Shown piece by piece: positions 11,879 through 23,557 of a stretch of 64,000 nucleotides of DNA. This DNA is from Voacanga thouarsii (lineage: Eukaryota; Streptophyta; Magnoliopsida; Gentianales; Apocynaceae). How positions within the stretch are numbered: the stretch's first letter is position 1; each line of letters starts with the position of its first letter. The notes beneath the pieces were generated by a model. The model saw only the letters and a list, made by a program, of their open reading frames with translations, ran no database searches and was not told where the DNA came from. The position numbers were made by a program, and so were the translations under genes. Location: assembly GCA_026120185.1 (NCBI GenBank), contig JANUWF010002024.1:620001-684000 (forward strand), given 5' to 3'.

Positions 11879-13014
11879 TTAAATTTCTTCCAATTTCTCA
11901 TATTCATCCTCCTCAGATGAGATCTCACCATAGGCATTTGTGTACATCACTCTCTTGCTTGGACATTTATACGCCATATGCCCATATCCCATACAACGAA
12001 AGCATTTGATATCTCGGCTCCTTAGCTTCTCAATAGCTTTTTTTTTTTTTTTTTTATCTCTATTCCCTTCTTCCCTTGATTTATTAAATTCTCTAGGTGG
12101 CAGCTTTGGGACTCCTTCCTTCTTAGGTGTCACTTTAGGGAATTCCTTAGAAGATGATATTGGTTGGTTTGCTCTCTTCTCAAAAGGTCGTTTCCTCAAT
12201 TATTTTTCTACCTTGATAGCCATGTGCACTATTTCTTTTAAGGTTTTATACGAATGCAACTCAACTACATTGACTATCTCTTGGTTTAATCCACTTAGAA
12301 ATCTTACTTTAGTGTCACGTGGATCTTCATTAATAACTACCCTCATCATTAATACCTCAAGTTCTTTGTGATAATCTTCAACATTTCTATTTCCCTGTTT
12401 TAGTACTTGAAGCCTTTGATATAGCTCGCTGTAGTAGTGGTGCGGTACAAACCTCATCCTCATGAGATTTTTCATTAATACCCATATACCAATGGCATTT
12501 TCTCTCATTCTCCTTCTATTAGCCAAAACCTGCTCCGACCATACCAATACACAGTTTGAAAATCCCAATACTGCCAATTTCACCTTATTTCTCTGACTAT
12601 AATCTTGGCAATAGAATAGAATTTCCATTTTTCGTTCCCATTCAAAATATGTCTCGAATAACTTTTTGCCCGGAATTGTGGTACTTTCATTTTGATATTT
12701 TTCAATTCCTGCTCTCATTTATTTTCATCTCTCCTCCTACTTCTCATCATATTATCCCGATATTGATCCTCATAGTCTTCCTCCGGGTATCCTTCTTCCC
12801 ACTCAAATTCTCTTTTAATATTTCTTTCATCTCCCCATATAGGATTCTCTCCAAATCTCTCTCGGCCTCTTCCTTTACCTCCTCTTAACCCGTTTCTACC
12901 TCCTCTCATAGGAATTGGTTGATATCCACCAACTGAATATTCATCCCATTCTTCTCCCAGTTGGGTATTCACGGGATGTGTGTTATAGGATTTCGGTTGC
13001 TCTTTTCCCTTCAT
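11879..13014 (-). pseudogene. gypsy gag remnant with CCHC zinc knuckle
   Basis: Gag forms the virus-like particle. Three pieces remain: 13014-12715 (99 aa, Gly/Arg- and acidic-rich), 12718-12200 (172 aa, with F-E-W-E-R-K-M and D-P-R-D-T-K-V-R-F-L-S-G-L of the capsid-like region) and 12199-11879 (106 aa). The third has a perfect CX2CX4HX4C knuckle at residues 66-79 (C-F-R-C-M-G-Y-G-H-M-A-Y-K-C). The first and second are in different frames; the second and third share a frame and are separated by one stop near 12200. The start at 13014 is the first Met after a stop and is uncertain. Confidence 0.87.
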
Positions 13015-13873
13015 TTGACTGGTGGTAGATGTTTGGCCTTATTGCTCTCAGAGTTTAGTCATCTCTCTCCAAATGCCTTCCATGCTCTTTTGCAATGAAA
13101 CGAGGGTTTCACAAAGATCACCCGGATCCTCTTGTGGTCTACTTGCTCCACCAAGATTTAGCCTAGTTGTTTCCTCTCCTTGAGTCATTGTTGGAGTTTA
13201 GATTGATGTCCCTGCAAAAGGAGTTAGAGTACAAGAATAGAGATTGGTTTCCTCACTCACTCCCTAAGTGTTTGCACTCCACTCTCGTGTTTGCACTTGG
13301 CTTTTCAAATACGAATCTTTCTCTTTTACTTTTTTCGATCACTTTATGGCTCTCTTGTTCAACAAAATTCCTCCTAAACTTCAAAGGGTTTAGTTCACTT
13401 TTGTCTATTAACTCTTAGGATGCTTCAATACAATGGTCTTAGGTTAACAACTTTAGTAAACACTTAGAGGTTAAGAAACAAGTAAAATACAAAAGTGTTC
13501 ACAATACACAATAAAGAAAAGATAATTTGAAGAATATAATGAAACAGTTATTGGAGTAACACTATTGTTTAAGCTACATTCTTTCTTTATGACATTTCAT
13601 CAAACACGTGGTGTTCATAGAGTAAATGGTCATTCAGACTTTTTATCAAACACCTTATGTGTAAGATTTTTCTATGTAACTTTGCAAGCAAATTTCTTAC
13701 CAAACATGCCCAATATAATTACAACAATAAAAAATCAATGTATTCCCAAAGATCCTTCTTAAACAAATTATTCTCATTCATTCCTTTTTTTTTTTTAATC
13801 TAAGAATCTCAAGATCAAACAACACTCTAGATTTGATAGATCCAAGCTAAGATGGGCATCTAAGCTTATCCTT
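13015..13873 (-). other. 5' leader of the minus gypsy
   Basis: About 0.86 kb lies between the PBS and gag. Short open frames occur on both strands, but none resembles a known protein. Confidence 0.7.
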
Positions 13874-13885
13874 TCTCTGATACCA
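13874..13885 (-). other. Primer binding site, tRNA-iMet type (minus gypsy)
   Basis: The minus strand reads TGGTATCAGAGA, four bases from the LTR end at 13890. It matches the plant initiator-Met PBS except for the last base and marks 13890-14981 as the 5' LTR. Confidence 0.85.
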
Positions 13886-13889
13886 AATT

Positions 13890-14981
13890 TGATATAAGTT
13901 TGAGGGAGGAAATCCTTCTCAATCTAAAAAGTAGTATTTGGTTTGAACCTTTTGTAAAGGACAAGAACTACAAGACAAGCAAGAAAAGCTATAAATGACA
14001 TAAAGAGATCAAAGAAAGTAACAAAGAAAATACCTTTTCTACAGACAAAGAACCCTAAAAGAACTTAGCTTTTAGAACCCCAAATTTAGTAGATTAGGTC
14101 TACCACAGCAACATCTTAGAACCCTTGACTTAACAAGAAATTAAGAACTAAAAAGATAGGGAATTATGGACATTCAAACAAGAAACAAGAACCCTAAATG
14201 ACATACAAGAAGAACCCTTGTTGATTTCCTAATTGAATTATCCTTTGAATTTATAGACACTTACTTAAGGGTTGACTAAGCTCTTAGGTTAGTCTTGGAT
14301 TGAAGTTGAACAAGAAATCTCTCCATTACTTCAAGCCTTCAAGTTAAATTCTTCATTCATGTTAAAAATATGGAATATGTTCTTCTTCTTACAATACAAA
14401 AGCCTATATAATGGTGTTCCAATCTTGAACTAAAATACTTTTTAAATATTACAAAATAACTCCAAAACTAGCTAAAAAATATTAGGCGTTCGGAACCAGA
14501 GTAGGCCGGTACCAGGTACTCTCTGGAGGAACAGTACCTTTCATAAAAAATAGCTGAAAAAACGTCTGTGTTCAGATCCAAAATGGGGCTAGCACCAGGT
14601 AAGGCTGGAAGACCTGGCACTAGGTCCATTCTGCTGGAACAATGCTCGTATTACAAAATTGAGGATTTGTCCAGTCCATATCCAGCACTTGCTCGGGCTC
14701 TTGGGACTGGCAGCGTGTATGCTCTGCTGGGCGTCGTTTCTGTCCGATCAGTTTTTGGTTGACGTCCCTCGTACACAAGCAGCATGGTCCATTCTCAATC
14801 CTCTTCCAGTAATATCCATACACTATACCAGCTTAAATGAGCTTGTAGATATGCGTGAAGATAGAGTTGGAATTGTTTGAAGCGGGCTCTCATCAACGGA
14901 TCGAGTAAGCTTGACTTTGTTTTAGCTTCATCCTCTCCCCCTTCTTGAATTTGATCCTCATGATCAGATTGATTCCTATCA
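13890..14981 (-). repeat. 5' LTR of the minus gypsy
   Basis: 1,092 bp, collinear with 5736-8501 once the inner solo LTR is removed. It ends in CTATCA followed by TSD CACTA. Several words related to ACCTGGCGCCAGGT lie at about 14500-14740. Confidence 0.92.
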
Positions 14982-15800
14982 CACTATAACCATGCATACG
15001 AGCAAGTATACCTATCATATAGTATAAGGAATATCAAGTATCGAATCCACGAGAATTTAGGCTCCCACCTTACTTTACCCGAATCTTTATTGTTTAGCCA
15101 ATAAAATTAGAAGAGATAAATAAAATACTAACCTAACATATTAGAGAAAAGACCAAGTTCACACAAGACAAGTCACAAGGATTATCAACGAGTAGGAATA
15201 AAGAGAAAAGACATGTAAATAGATAGAAATCCTCAAAGACATAACAATGATTGATTAGCACTTATCATAATTAATTAACATCTTGGCACCATAAAGGAAC
15301 TTAAGTAAGATCTAATCGTTTCCCACGTCATGAACTTACTTATGTGGACTTCACTTCTTTCCCAATCCAGGGAATCACTATCTCTTGATTAATTTAGCAG
15401 ACTTTTGAACTACACTAAAATAGCTAGAAGATGCATTAAACTCACACCTTATAAACATGAAATTAGCCAATGACCCTTTGCTCGAGGTGAAATCAACTAA
15501 TCTTTTATCACTTAGGTTCTTTAATCTTAACTTTGTTTCTCAAGTCCATTAAGATTTAACAAATATGAAATCAATGTAATAAACTTCTAACAACGTTTCC
15601 TAAGTCAATTAGAAGAACTAGCATCAAAAACCAATGATAACAAGTAATCAAATACCAAAAATGATAAAGAATTGATCGAAGAACTAGAACCAATAAAAAG
15701 TCATGAGTCTAAAACCAATCTCTAAATACAATTGAATTAATGAAAAAAAAAATTGTTAATATTAAAAGAAAGATAAAAAGAAACCAATAATAGACAAGTA

Positions 15801-17537
15801 TGGTGGGTATCTCTCGCATATCATATATTGCACAGCGGAAAAATAAGAATGAGATACCAACCCAGGATCAGCATACATGTGGAAAACAAGACATAAAGAG
15901 AACAAAGGTAACAGCTTTTTACCTTTCTTTGATCATGTGGAAAATAAAATTTTCCTTCTTCAAGTTGAGGTACAATCCAGCAATCCTCTTCATCAAACAC
16001 CACGAGAGTTAAACATCCAACCACTATAATCAAAGTGTGTGATTATCTCTAATAGAAATCCACACAAAGGATACACTCAAGCACGAAGTTTTCTGTGCTA
16101 GCAAAAAACAACAATGGTGGCTAGGATTCTTCTTATTTTTCAGAAAAATGAGAGAGAGAAAGAGAAAGGTTGGAAGCTATAGTTTTTTGTGGATTGTCCT
16201 CCTTAGCTAGGGTTTTGTGTGTCTATCCCATATATCACACGAAAAATCATGCTAAAAATCCTCCATCTGAGATTTCTAAAACGATTAGAATTCTCTAATT
16301 GTAATTGGAAATATCAAGTTCTCACAATTGTAATTTGGACCATAAAATATAACTAATTATAATTTGTCCACAACAACTTCTCTTTCTCTCAATTAACCCC
16401 ACTATGTTATCAAATAACATCTTGAGTATATAATCCTCTATTGTGTGTGACCTATTAGGTTTCTCGATCAATTGATAGTGAACATGAATTATTCCAAATG
16501 TCTTTGAGATTAATAATTCTTAATTAATTAGAATTAATCATATTAATTCTAATCAGGATTGGTTTATTAATTCATTAATTAATAAACATATATTCCCAAA
16601 TCATGAGCGATATCTAGCAACACATCATAACCACCCAAGAGTCCAGGAAGTCAAGTGGCTTGACATGAACCATTCAATAACAAACTACAGTGCAATTAAC
16701 TCATTTCACCATACAATATCTCATTCAGTTTGGAGTACGAAATTAGTGCCAACTCCCTCTAGAATATATTAATTCTGGCCCGAATATAATAGTACTTGTA
16801 CCAGGAACCTACTACTCTAGATGTATATCAATTAGAACTGTTTCCAATACACAGTCACCTTGGCTAAAAACTTCTCGAGTAGTAATTCCTACAAGTGGCC
16901 GTGAGATACTCGCCCCTACTATTAGTAGTGGTGAATTCTTTATTGACCATCTCAACTACTTTCGTTTACCTCACAATGTACCCAATATCCATCCTATAGG
17001 CGGCCATTGATCTGGCTCCAGATATTAGAATCAAAGCACAATGTTCAGCAAACAAAGTACCTTGGAGATCTTAAGTCTAAGGATACTTACACGTTTGCTA
17101 TATTGAGGTTATATCACTGGCACTAAATAGTTATCCATGTGATTAACTCATAGCTAGGTCATCCAATGTACTTGTTCCATTAACAAGCATCCATGTGTTA
17201 ACTTTCAGTATCTCAATACTCACGGATATGAGAACCACCACCTGATCAAATCAGGAAGTCTAACACATGCTAGTCTTATTACATTAATGATGTCCTGTCT
17301 CATTAATACTATGACTAGGGATTATTTAAGTACTAACACTATACAATCTACTAGGAATCTCATATCATGACCTTCATCATGAGTTTCTTAACACAGTGTT
17401 GTACAAAGAACTTTATCTAACAGTTATTTTACACAAAAGTAAACACAAGAAACTGTAAGATAAATAACGTCTTTTATTAAAATAAAATGTGTCATATACA
17501 ATGTACAAGTGATTACCTCTAGAGCATAACACTAACA
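15801..17537 (-). mobile_element. Copia solo LTR, minus strand
   Basis: A perfect TSD, AAGTA, lies at 15796-15800 and 17538-17542. On the minus strand it starts TGTTAGTGTTATGC and ends CCCACCA, so this copy keeps the canonical TG start that related copies at 5840, 39053 and 44061 show as TA. About 1.74 kb with no coding region. It interrupts the solo Athila-like LTR between its second and third blocks. Confidence 0.9.
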
Positions 17538-18140
17538 AAGTAAGCCTTCTTCTTCTTCCTTGAAATCTTCTTGAGCAACCTCCTCTTCTTCTCCTCCAAG
17601 AATTCTCCTTTGATCTTCCTAAATCTTGGTGTTTCTCTAGGAGTTTTCTATAGGTTTGCAAATCCCAAAGGTGAAAATAGATTTAGAGATGTTATTCTTT
17701 TGTATTTATAGGAATTCTAATTGTCAAAAAGTGTGTACAAGAACCCTTTTCTGGGGTTAAAAGATTTCCCAAAAGAATCAAACTGAAATTGCTAAAATCC
17801 GCTCTGAAGAGAAAAACTCGCTGACATTAATCAGAATGGACCTGGCACTAAGTCCATTCGATCCACCTGGCACCGGGTCCAATCTATTTCTCCTCAAAAT
17901 TACTACTTTTCCAGAGCAAACCTAGCACCTAATGCCTTAACTGGACCTAGCACCAGGTCCAATCTGGAATCTTTCACTTTTTGCTCGAAATCTGCTTAAG
18001 TCTACACAAATTTGTCAAAAAGACTTTTCATAAGAAAAATGTCAAATAGGAAGGAACATGCCTAGTTATTACATCAAAAGTATCTCAATTTAACCTCAAA
18101 TAATTAGGAAAATAGTGATGATTGTAGCCCTATCAATAAT

Positions 18141-19766
18141 GAATGACAAATCTATATCCAAAGTTAAAAAGAAAATCATAACTTCATTATAAGCTCAATT
18201 TAGCTCCAAAATTTTCAAACCTTCAAATTCGTTTCAAAATGTCAAAATTTTCAACAAAATTGTTTACTACTAAGAAAACACCAAGATAATAGATAAAAAT
18301 TTGGATAAAGAATATTACCAAACCACTCCCCCACACTTAAACTGGACAATATCCTCATTGGCCAAAAATTAGCACAAGAAAGCATCTCCAAAAAGACCAT
18401 AAATAGTAAAGGAAGGAGAAAGTTAAGCAATACTCCCCCAAGTGTAATAATGCTCCAATAAATTATAAAACTTGGAGAAGAATATAAGAGCTTGTCCAAG
18501 AAGTCTTTATTCCGACCGACAAATGAAAACACAGATAAAAGCACAAGAAAACACACCTAAATAAAAGAAAACAAACTAAAAAATCCTAAGAAAGCAAATA
18601 AAGACATGACTCACTCCCTCACACTTAAGATTGAAAATATTTTTCTTATTTGGGGGAAATAATACCTAATAACCCCAAGCACAAAACAACAATACAAACT
18701 ATTTTCACTCATCATGCTTCCTCATTAAGCTTCTGTAAAAGACATGAATGCTCATTGAAAAAGGTAAGGATAATGAAAGTAGCAATAAGAAAGGTTTTTG
18801 AAAAATAGAAGGTTCATGAAAATAATTTCTCTCAACAAACCAAAATATATAAACCTCATTCTCTAACATTCCGTTAGACACACAAATATTTTTGTCAACA
18901 TAGAAGTGCAAATGGTCTCTAAAGAATGCATCAAAATTTGAAATCACTATTTAACCCTTCAAAAGATTTGTCACAGTGAAAATTCCCCTAAAAATTTAGC
19001 GACTGAATTCTTAAAGACGGGATCAAAAAATCCTTACTATTCAATTTTTCTACAAATACCAAGTTACCTCCTTGAAATTAGGGTAAAAGGTAGAATTTGT
19101 CAATATCCTTTAAGGACTTTTTATGATGAATCCTAGATAAATCTAACTCCAAGAAACATGTTAAGTTCCATACATCATCATTTGGACCATTGTCCTCCAA
19201 GAATGAAGAGGAACCTAAAAAAATCATGTGACAAAGAGAGATTAGAATTATTAGCATATAGAGGAGAATTGAATACTACCATTTCTATATTAGGCAATTG
19301 TTCATCATATCCTCTCTCCTTTCCTTGGGGATTCTCTTATTCAAGTATATGGGCCTTTATGGCATCTGCAACCAACTTGGCTAGTTGTGTTCTTTGATGG
19401 CTCATACGTTGGGATGCTGCTTCATGCCACTTAACAGATAAATTCATATCAGTGACAAAATAATGCATTGTGGCTTCAAGTAACGTCTCATAAAAAGTAT
19501 CAATCCAAACTTGCAAATTTGCAAAATTCTCATCATTGTAGCTCCTCTTATCTTGTGACTAAAAATAAATGTCCATGATGATGTCAATCTCGAGCTCGAA
19601 GAAAAAAAATCAAATAAAAAATAACAATAAAAAAACACAAATAATAGAAAAAGAAAAACACATAAATGAGAAATATTCACAAGTTACTTAAACATAAAAG
19701 TTACTGGTATTTACAAATACAACAAATGCTAAATCAATAAGATTTGAGTGTTTTCGATAGTGCCCA
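18141..19766 (-). other. Internal region of Athila-like element, PBS side, non-coding
   Basis: About 1.6 kb without a recognisable protein; the few short open frames match no family I know. On the minus strand two G-rich words, TTTAAGTGTGGGGGAGTGG (18323-18341) and CTTAAGTGTGAGGGAGTG (18612-18629), resemble the polypurine tract of the same element at 4714-4730. Confidence 0.7.
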
Positions 19767-19784
19767 TCCCTGGCAATGGCACCA
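19767..19784 (-). other. Primer binding site, tRNA-Asp type (Athila-like)
   Basis: The minus strand reads TGGTGCCATTGCCAGGGA, close to the tRNA-Asp PBS known from Athila elements. It lies six bases from the LTR boundary at 19791 and identifies the right-hand LTR as the 5' LTR. Confidence 0.82.
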
Positions 19785-19790
19785 AAAACT

Positions 19791-21276
19791 TGATGTGTAT
19801 TTTTTTAGTGTAGAAAATATTACAAACAAAGTCCACAATCAATTAAGCATTAATTAAAATACTAACCACTGAAACTACACATACGGGCAAGTATACTCAA
19901 CATATAGTATAGGAAATAGCAAGCATCAAATCCACAAGAACTTAGGCACCCACCTTACGTTACCCATATCGTTATTGTTTACGAAATAAGAAGATATAAA
20001 TAAAACACTAATCTAATATAGTAGAGAAAAGTCAAGTCACAAAAGAACAGTCACAAGGATAATCAAAGAGTGAGAACAAGGAGAAAAGACATGTAAATAG
20101 ATAGAAATCCTTAAATACACAATAATGATTGACTAGTCATTCTCTCAATTTATTATTATCTTGACACCATGAAGGATTAAAGTAGACCCACTTCATTTTG
20201 TAATCCATGAAATCACTATCTTCTAGTTAAATCAATGAATATATTCTATCTCAACCAATTTGCCTTAAAGATGCATTAAAATCAATCTCACACAAAGCCA
20301 TATATTCTAGGTGATTTAAAGCATAAAATTAGCCAATGAATCTGTATTCTAGCAATCATCAACTAATCTTTGATTACTTAGTCTTTACCCTTAACCTCTT
20401 TTGCAAGCAAGTTAAGAATAACTAGTATTGAATTAATTAATTAGCCATTCTCTCCTAACATTGTTTTGCAAGTTAATTAGAAAAGAACTAATCAATCTAA
20501 CAAGATATTAATCTCAATTAATCAAATACCAAGGATAGCAATAAATTTATCAAAGATCTAAAATCAATACAAAATCATAAAGCCAAAAGAATATCATCTA
20601 AAGACAATTAAAACAGTAATCTTAAATTGGTAATAAATTACGAAGAATAGAAAAAGAAACCACTCATAGACAAGTAAGCCTTATTTTTCTTGCTTGAAAC
20701 CTTCTTGAGCAACATCCTCTTCTTCTCTAAGAACTCTCCTTTGATCCTCCTAAATCTTGGTGTTTTTTTGTGAGTTTTCTAAAGATATTACATTGAAGAA
20801 TTAAAAACTATGAAGTCTAGTATATACAATGTTATTCTCTTGTATTTGTACTAATTCTAATAGCCAAAAAGTGCCTACAAGAGTCCTTTTCTATGATTGA
20901 AAGAGTTCCCAAAAGAATCCTATTGAGATTACAAAATTCTGCTTGAAAAGGAAAACTCGTCGCCTCCGGACAAGTTGGACCTGGTGCCTAGCCACTTTGA
21001 CCCACCTGGCACCAGGTGCATTAATGTTTCCTCACTGTTTTGCTATTTTTCCAAAACAAACATTGTGCTTGGTGCCTTAGCTGGACCTGGCGCCAGGTAC
21101 AATCTGGAATCTTTCACTTTTTGCTCGAAATCTCTTGAATTCTGCACAAATTCATCAAAAATACTTTCCACAAACAAAATATCAAATAGGAAGGAGTATG
21201 CCTAGTTATTACATCAAAAGTATCACAAAAAATCCTCAAATAACTAGGAAAATAGTGGTGAATATAGCCCCTATTA
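19791..21276 (-). repeat. 5' LTR of the Athila-like element
   Basis: 1,486 bp, collinear with 3221-4713. It contains the exact 14-base palindrome ACCTGGCGCCAGGT at 21085-21098, plus diverged neighbours near 20970 and 21005. Confidence 0.92.
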
Positions 21277-21281
21277 GAATC

Positions 21282-22789
21282 TTATTATACTATGAATTTT
21301 AGGTGGAGAATGGTTTATCTTTAGCCAGTGAATAGTCCTCTCACTTCATAATATAAGTGTATTTCGAATATGTAGAACTGGACCTATAGCAATAGTTTTT
21401 AAAGTACTATAATGGTAGAAACCTAGACTACTACTACAGCGTGGATTTATACCCTACGACTTGATTATTGGTTGGTGGTCTGGCAAAGCTACAAGCATAT
21501 ACTTTGATATACTATAATTGAGGTTCTATCGTATGACCAATATACTTATATGTTAGATATATGTGACTAATTAGTTAAAACAGACTCGTACAAGATAGCA
21601 TCCATGCTATATCGCCCATTGCGACTGTTCGAATGATCTAATAATCCAGGAACCTAGGGAAAATGACTTGGATGTTTGCTTTATGGTAGCTCCCTTGGAA
21701 AGCAGAAATATTCTAAGAAGTCGTGGATCATTGGACTAGAGGTCTAAGGATGGTAGATGTCATTTAGAGAGGTGTTAATACACTCTTCCTCTCTAAATGT
21801 ACAGCGTTACGTGGAGGGGTATATTTATTATAACACTTATAGGTCAGAAATATTGCTATCAAAGCATTGTCTTCGAGATCAATATTTTCTTATGGTGATA
21901 TTAGATAATATTTAAAATGTAATATATAACTATTTACATAGCGATGGCATTTTGATCATTTCAGTAGCCAAGGTGATGTGTCTTTTAGTTCCTGAAATAG
22001 CCTATAAGTTCTGATGGATTATTAAGGAATTAGTCTTGGTAATGATGAGCTTTATTTTATTCAAGTAGCCTAGTTCATTTATTAGGCTAGAATAAAATAA
22101 AAGGCCTAAAAAGAGAATTATATGTTGGTTTGGTTTAGTTGGTCAATTAATTATTTAGGCTTGAGCATAGATTGAATAATTAAGGTTGGCCTAGTCTAAA
22201 TTAGGTAAAAGGCTTGAGAAAATGTTTTGGTCCATTTTGGGTTAATTAATTAATTTCCTGTTGGGTTTTGGTTAATCTTGGTCCAGATAATTAATTTTGG
22301 CTAGCCCAATGAGTTAGACCGAAGGTCCATGTTTTAATCCTAGCCTAGTTAAGATTAAACGGGTATGGGTCTTCAAGCGATTAGCTTAGGTTTTGAATTT
22401 CCAAAAAAGATATCAGCAATATCTTTGGATAGCTTGAGAGTTTTTTTGGGCAATCAGGATTCATAAACCTAAGAGAAATGCTAACCGAGATTGATAAGGC
22501 GATAAAAAAAAAAAAAAAACCTTGATTCCTTATTCCTTTGGTTTTCACCAACTAGTCTGGTAGTGGTCAAATTCTAGATGATCAGAGGCTTGCTGTGAAT
22601 GAGATGTAGCAGAAGAATCAAAAGACTTGAACCTGAGGCTTCAGTGCAACCAGCAATTCCAAAAGAGAATGTCACTCCGTAGTCTAAACAATCAAAGCAT
22701 CCTCCTAAACACAGAGGTAACAAATTTTTAAAAACTTTCGTTACTAATCTTGTTATCTCTGTACGTTTGCTTGTCTAGTTAAACCTCTA
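21282..22789 (+). repeat. 5' LTR of outer copia, second part
   Basis: It resumes the LTR interrupted at 3220 and aligns with 57561-59034. With the first part it gives an LTR of about 1.7 kb. It ends GTTAAACCTCTA where the 3' LTR ends GTTAAACCTTCA. An A-run of 16 near 22505 is absent from the partner LTR. Confidence 0.92.
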
Positions 22790-22791
22790 AT

Positions 22792-22803
22792 TGGTATTAG
22801 GGC
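22792..22803 (+). other. Primer binding site, tRNA-iMet type (outer copia)
   Basis: TGGTATTAGGGC follows the LTR end by two bases and differs from the initiator-Met PBS at two positions. Confidence 0.8.
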
Positions 22804-23552
22804 TAGGTTGGTTTTATGGAAAACACAGGAAGCATGTTAGTTAAATAAAACTAGGCCAGATTTGGTTGATGTTTTGTTTTGAGATCGTTCATGTTTCTTG
22901 TATGGATAGACACAGTGTAAAATTTGTGAGTGGAAGCATAGGATACTATAAATTCTCTTGTTTTCATTGAACTCATGTAAACCCAGTGTTTAAGGGCATA
23001 GGCGTTTGTTTTGGTGTTGTTTTGTTTCAATTTTGATTGAAATCTATAAAGAAAGATTGCCTGTAAATGCCGCTTGGAGAACCTAGAAGAAACCAGAACA
23101 AAAAGATGAAGAAGATGATAGAATTCAAGGGAAAGCCAGGCTAAGAAACAAGGAGACCAACAACAGTTTTAGGCTAAACATGCCCTAAGCCGGGTTGAAA
23201 CTGTGGCTGGGTTTTTTTAGCAGTCGTGGGTGGCTGGGTGGTAACCAGCTACAGCTCAAGGTACAAACAAGTGCCAAGCAGCGGTAGGCTGGGACCAAGT
23301 CGACCGTCTGCAACGGTTCGACAGATTCTGAACCAGCGTGATGGGTGTATGAAGACCATGGAAGAAATTTTTATTTTTTCCTTATAATTTCATGCATTTT
23401 TCTTTTTCTGTATTAAGTTCCATACCATGCAAAGTTATTACTTTTGCAAAAATAATATTCTTGGAATATTTGCATAAAAAATAATAATAAGGGATTTAGG
23501 ACTAAACAAAATTAATTAATATGTTTAATTCTATTATTTGGACACCTAGGTT
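22804..23552 (+). other. 5' leader of outer copia, first part
   Basis: Non-coding leader downstream of the PBS, with no recognisable protein. It is broken by the Tekay-type gypsy at 23558, whose target site AAAAG occupies 23553-23557. Confidence 0.75.
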
Positions 23553-23557
23553 AAAAG

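Larger units (their letters stand above)
5736..14981 (-). mobile_element. Ty3/gypsy retrotransposon, near complete, minus strand
   Basis: LTRs at 13890-14981 (5') and 5736-8501 (3', carrying a 1.65-kb solo LTR) start TGATAT and end CTATCA. A perfect TSD, CACTA, flanks the element (5731-5735 and 14982-14986). PBS and polypurine tract lie at the expected places. On the minus strand the order is gag, protease, reverse transcriptase, RNase H, integrase, which is the gypsy order. Without the inner insertion it is about 7.6 kb. After integrase I see no clear chromodomain. The lineage within Ty3/gypsy is not settled by eye. Gag and protease share one frame across 12718-11228 with only a few stops, while pol changes frame several times; RT has lost part of its catalytic box. 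Confidence 0.93.
5657..18135 (-). mobile_element. Solo LTR of the same Athila-like family, itself interrupted twice
   Basis: Three collinear blocks (5657-5735, 14987-15800, 17543-18135) together make about 1.49 kb and align end to end with the LTRs at 3221-4713 and 19791-21276. A perfect TSD, ATAAT, flanks it (5652-5656 and 18136-18140), so it is a separate insertion reduced to a solo LTR by recombination, not a third LTR of a tandem element. The ends are TGAAG and CTATCA. It is interrupted by a gypsy element at 5736-14981 and a copia solo LTR at 15801-17537. Confidence 0.88.
3221..21276 (-). mobile_element. Athila-like non-autonomous LTR element (LARD type) with nested insertions
   Basis: Two long LTRs bound it (3221-4713 and 19791-21276, about 1.49 kb each), beginning TGATG and ending CCCCTATCA (mutated to TTA at 21276). 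The flanking target sites are AAATC (3216-3220) and GAATC (21277-21281), and the uninterrupted homologous LTR at 57556 reads GAATC, so the left copy has mutated. On the minus strand the PBS (19767-19784) matches the tRNA-Asp type used by Athila elements, and a polypurine tract abuts the opposite LTR (4714-4730). Without the solo LTR inside it, the internal region is only about 2.6 kb and shows no recognisable gag or pol. It would therefore have depended on proteins from a relative, which is an inference. Confidence 0.88.

Noticed and set aside
11940..12371. 143-aa plus-strand open frame
   Set aside because: It is a shadow of the minus-strand gag, whose zinc knuckle and frame continuity are clear.
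3221..21276. Tandem array of an Athila-like element made by unequal recombination
   Set aside because: The ATAAT duplication around the middle LTR shows a separate insertion.
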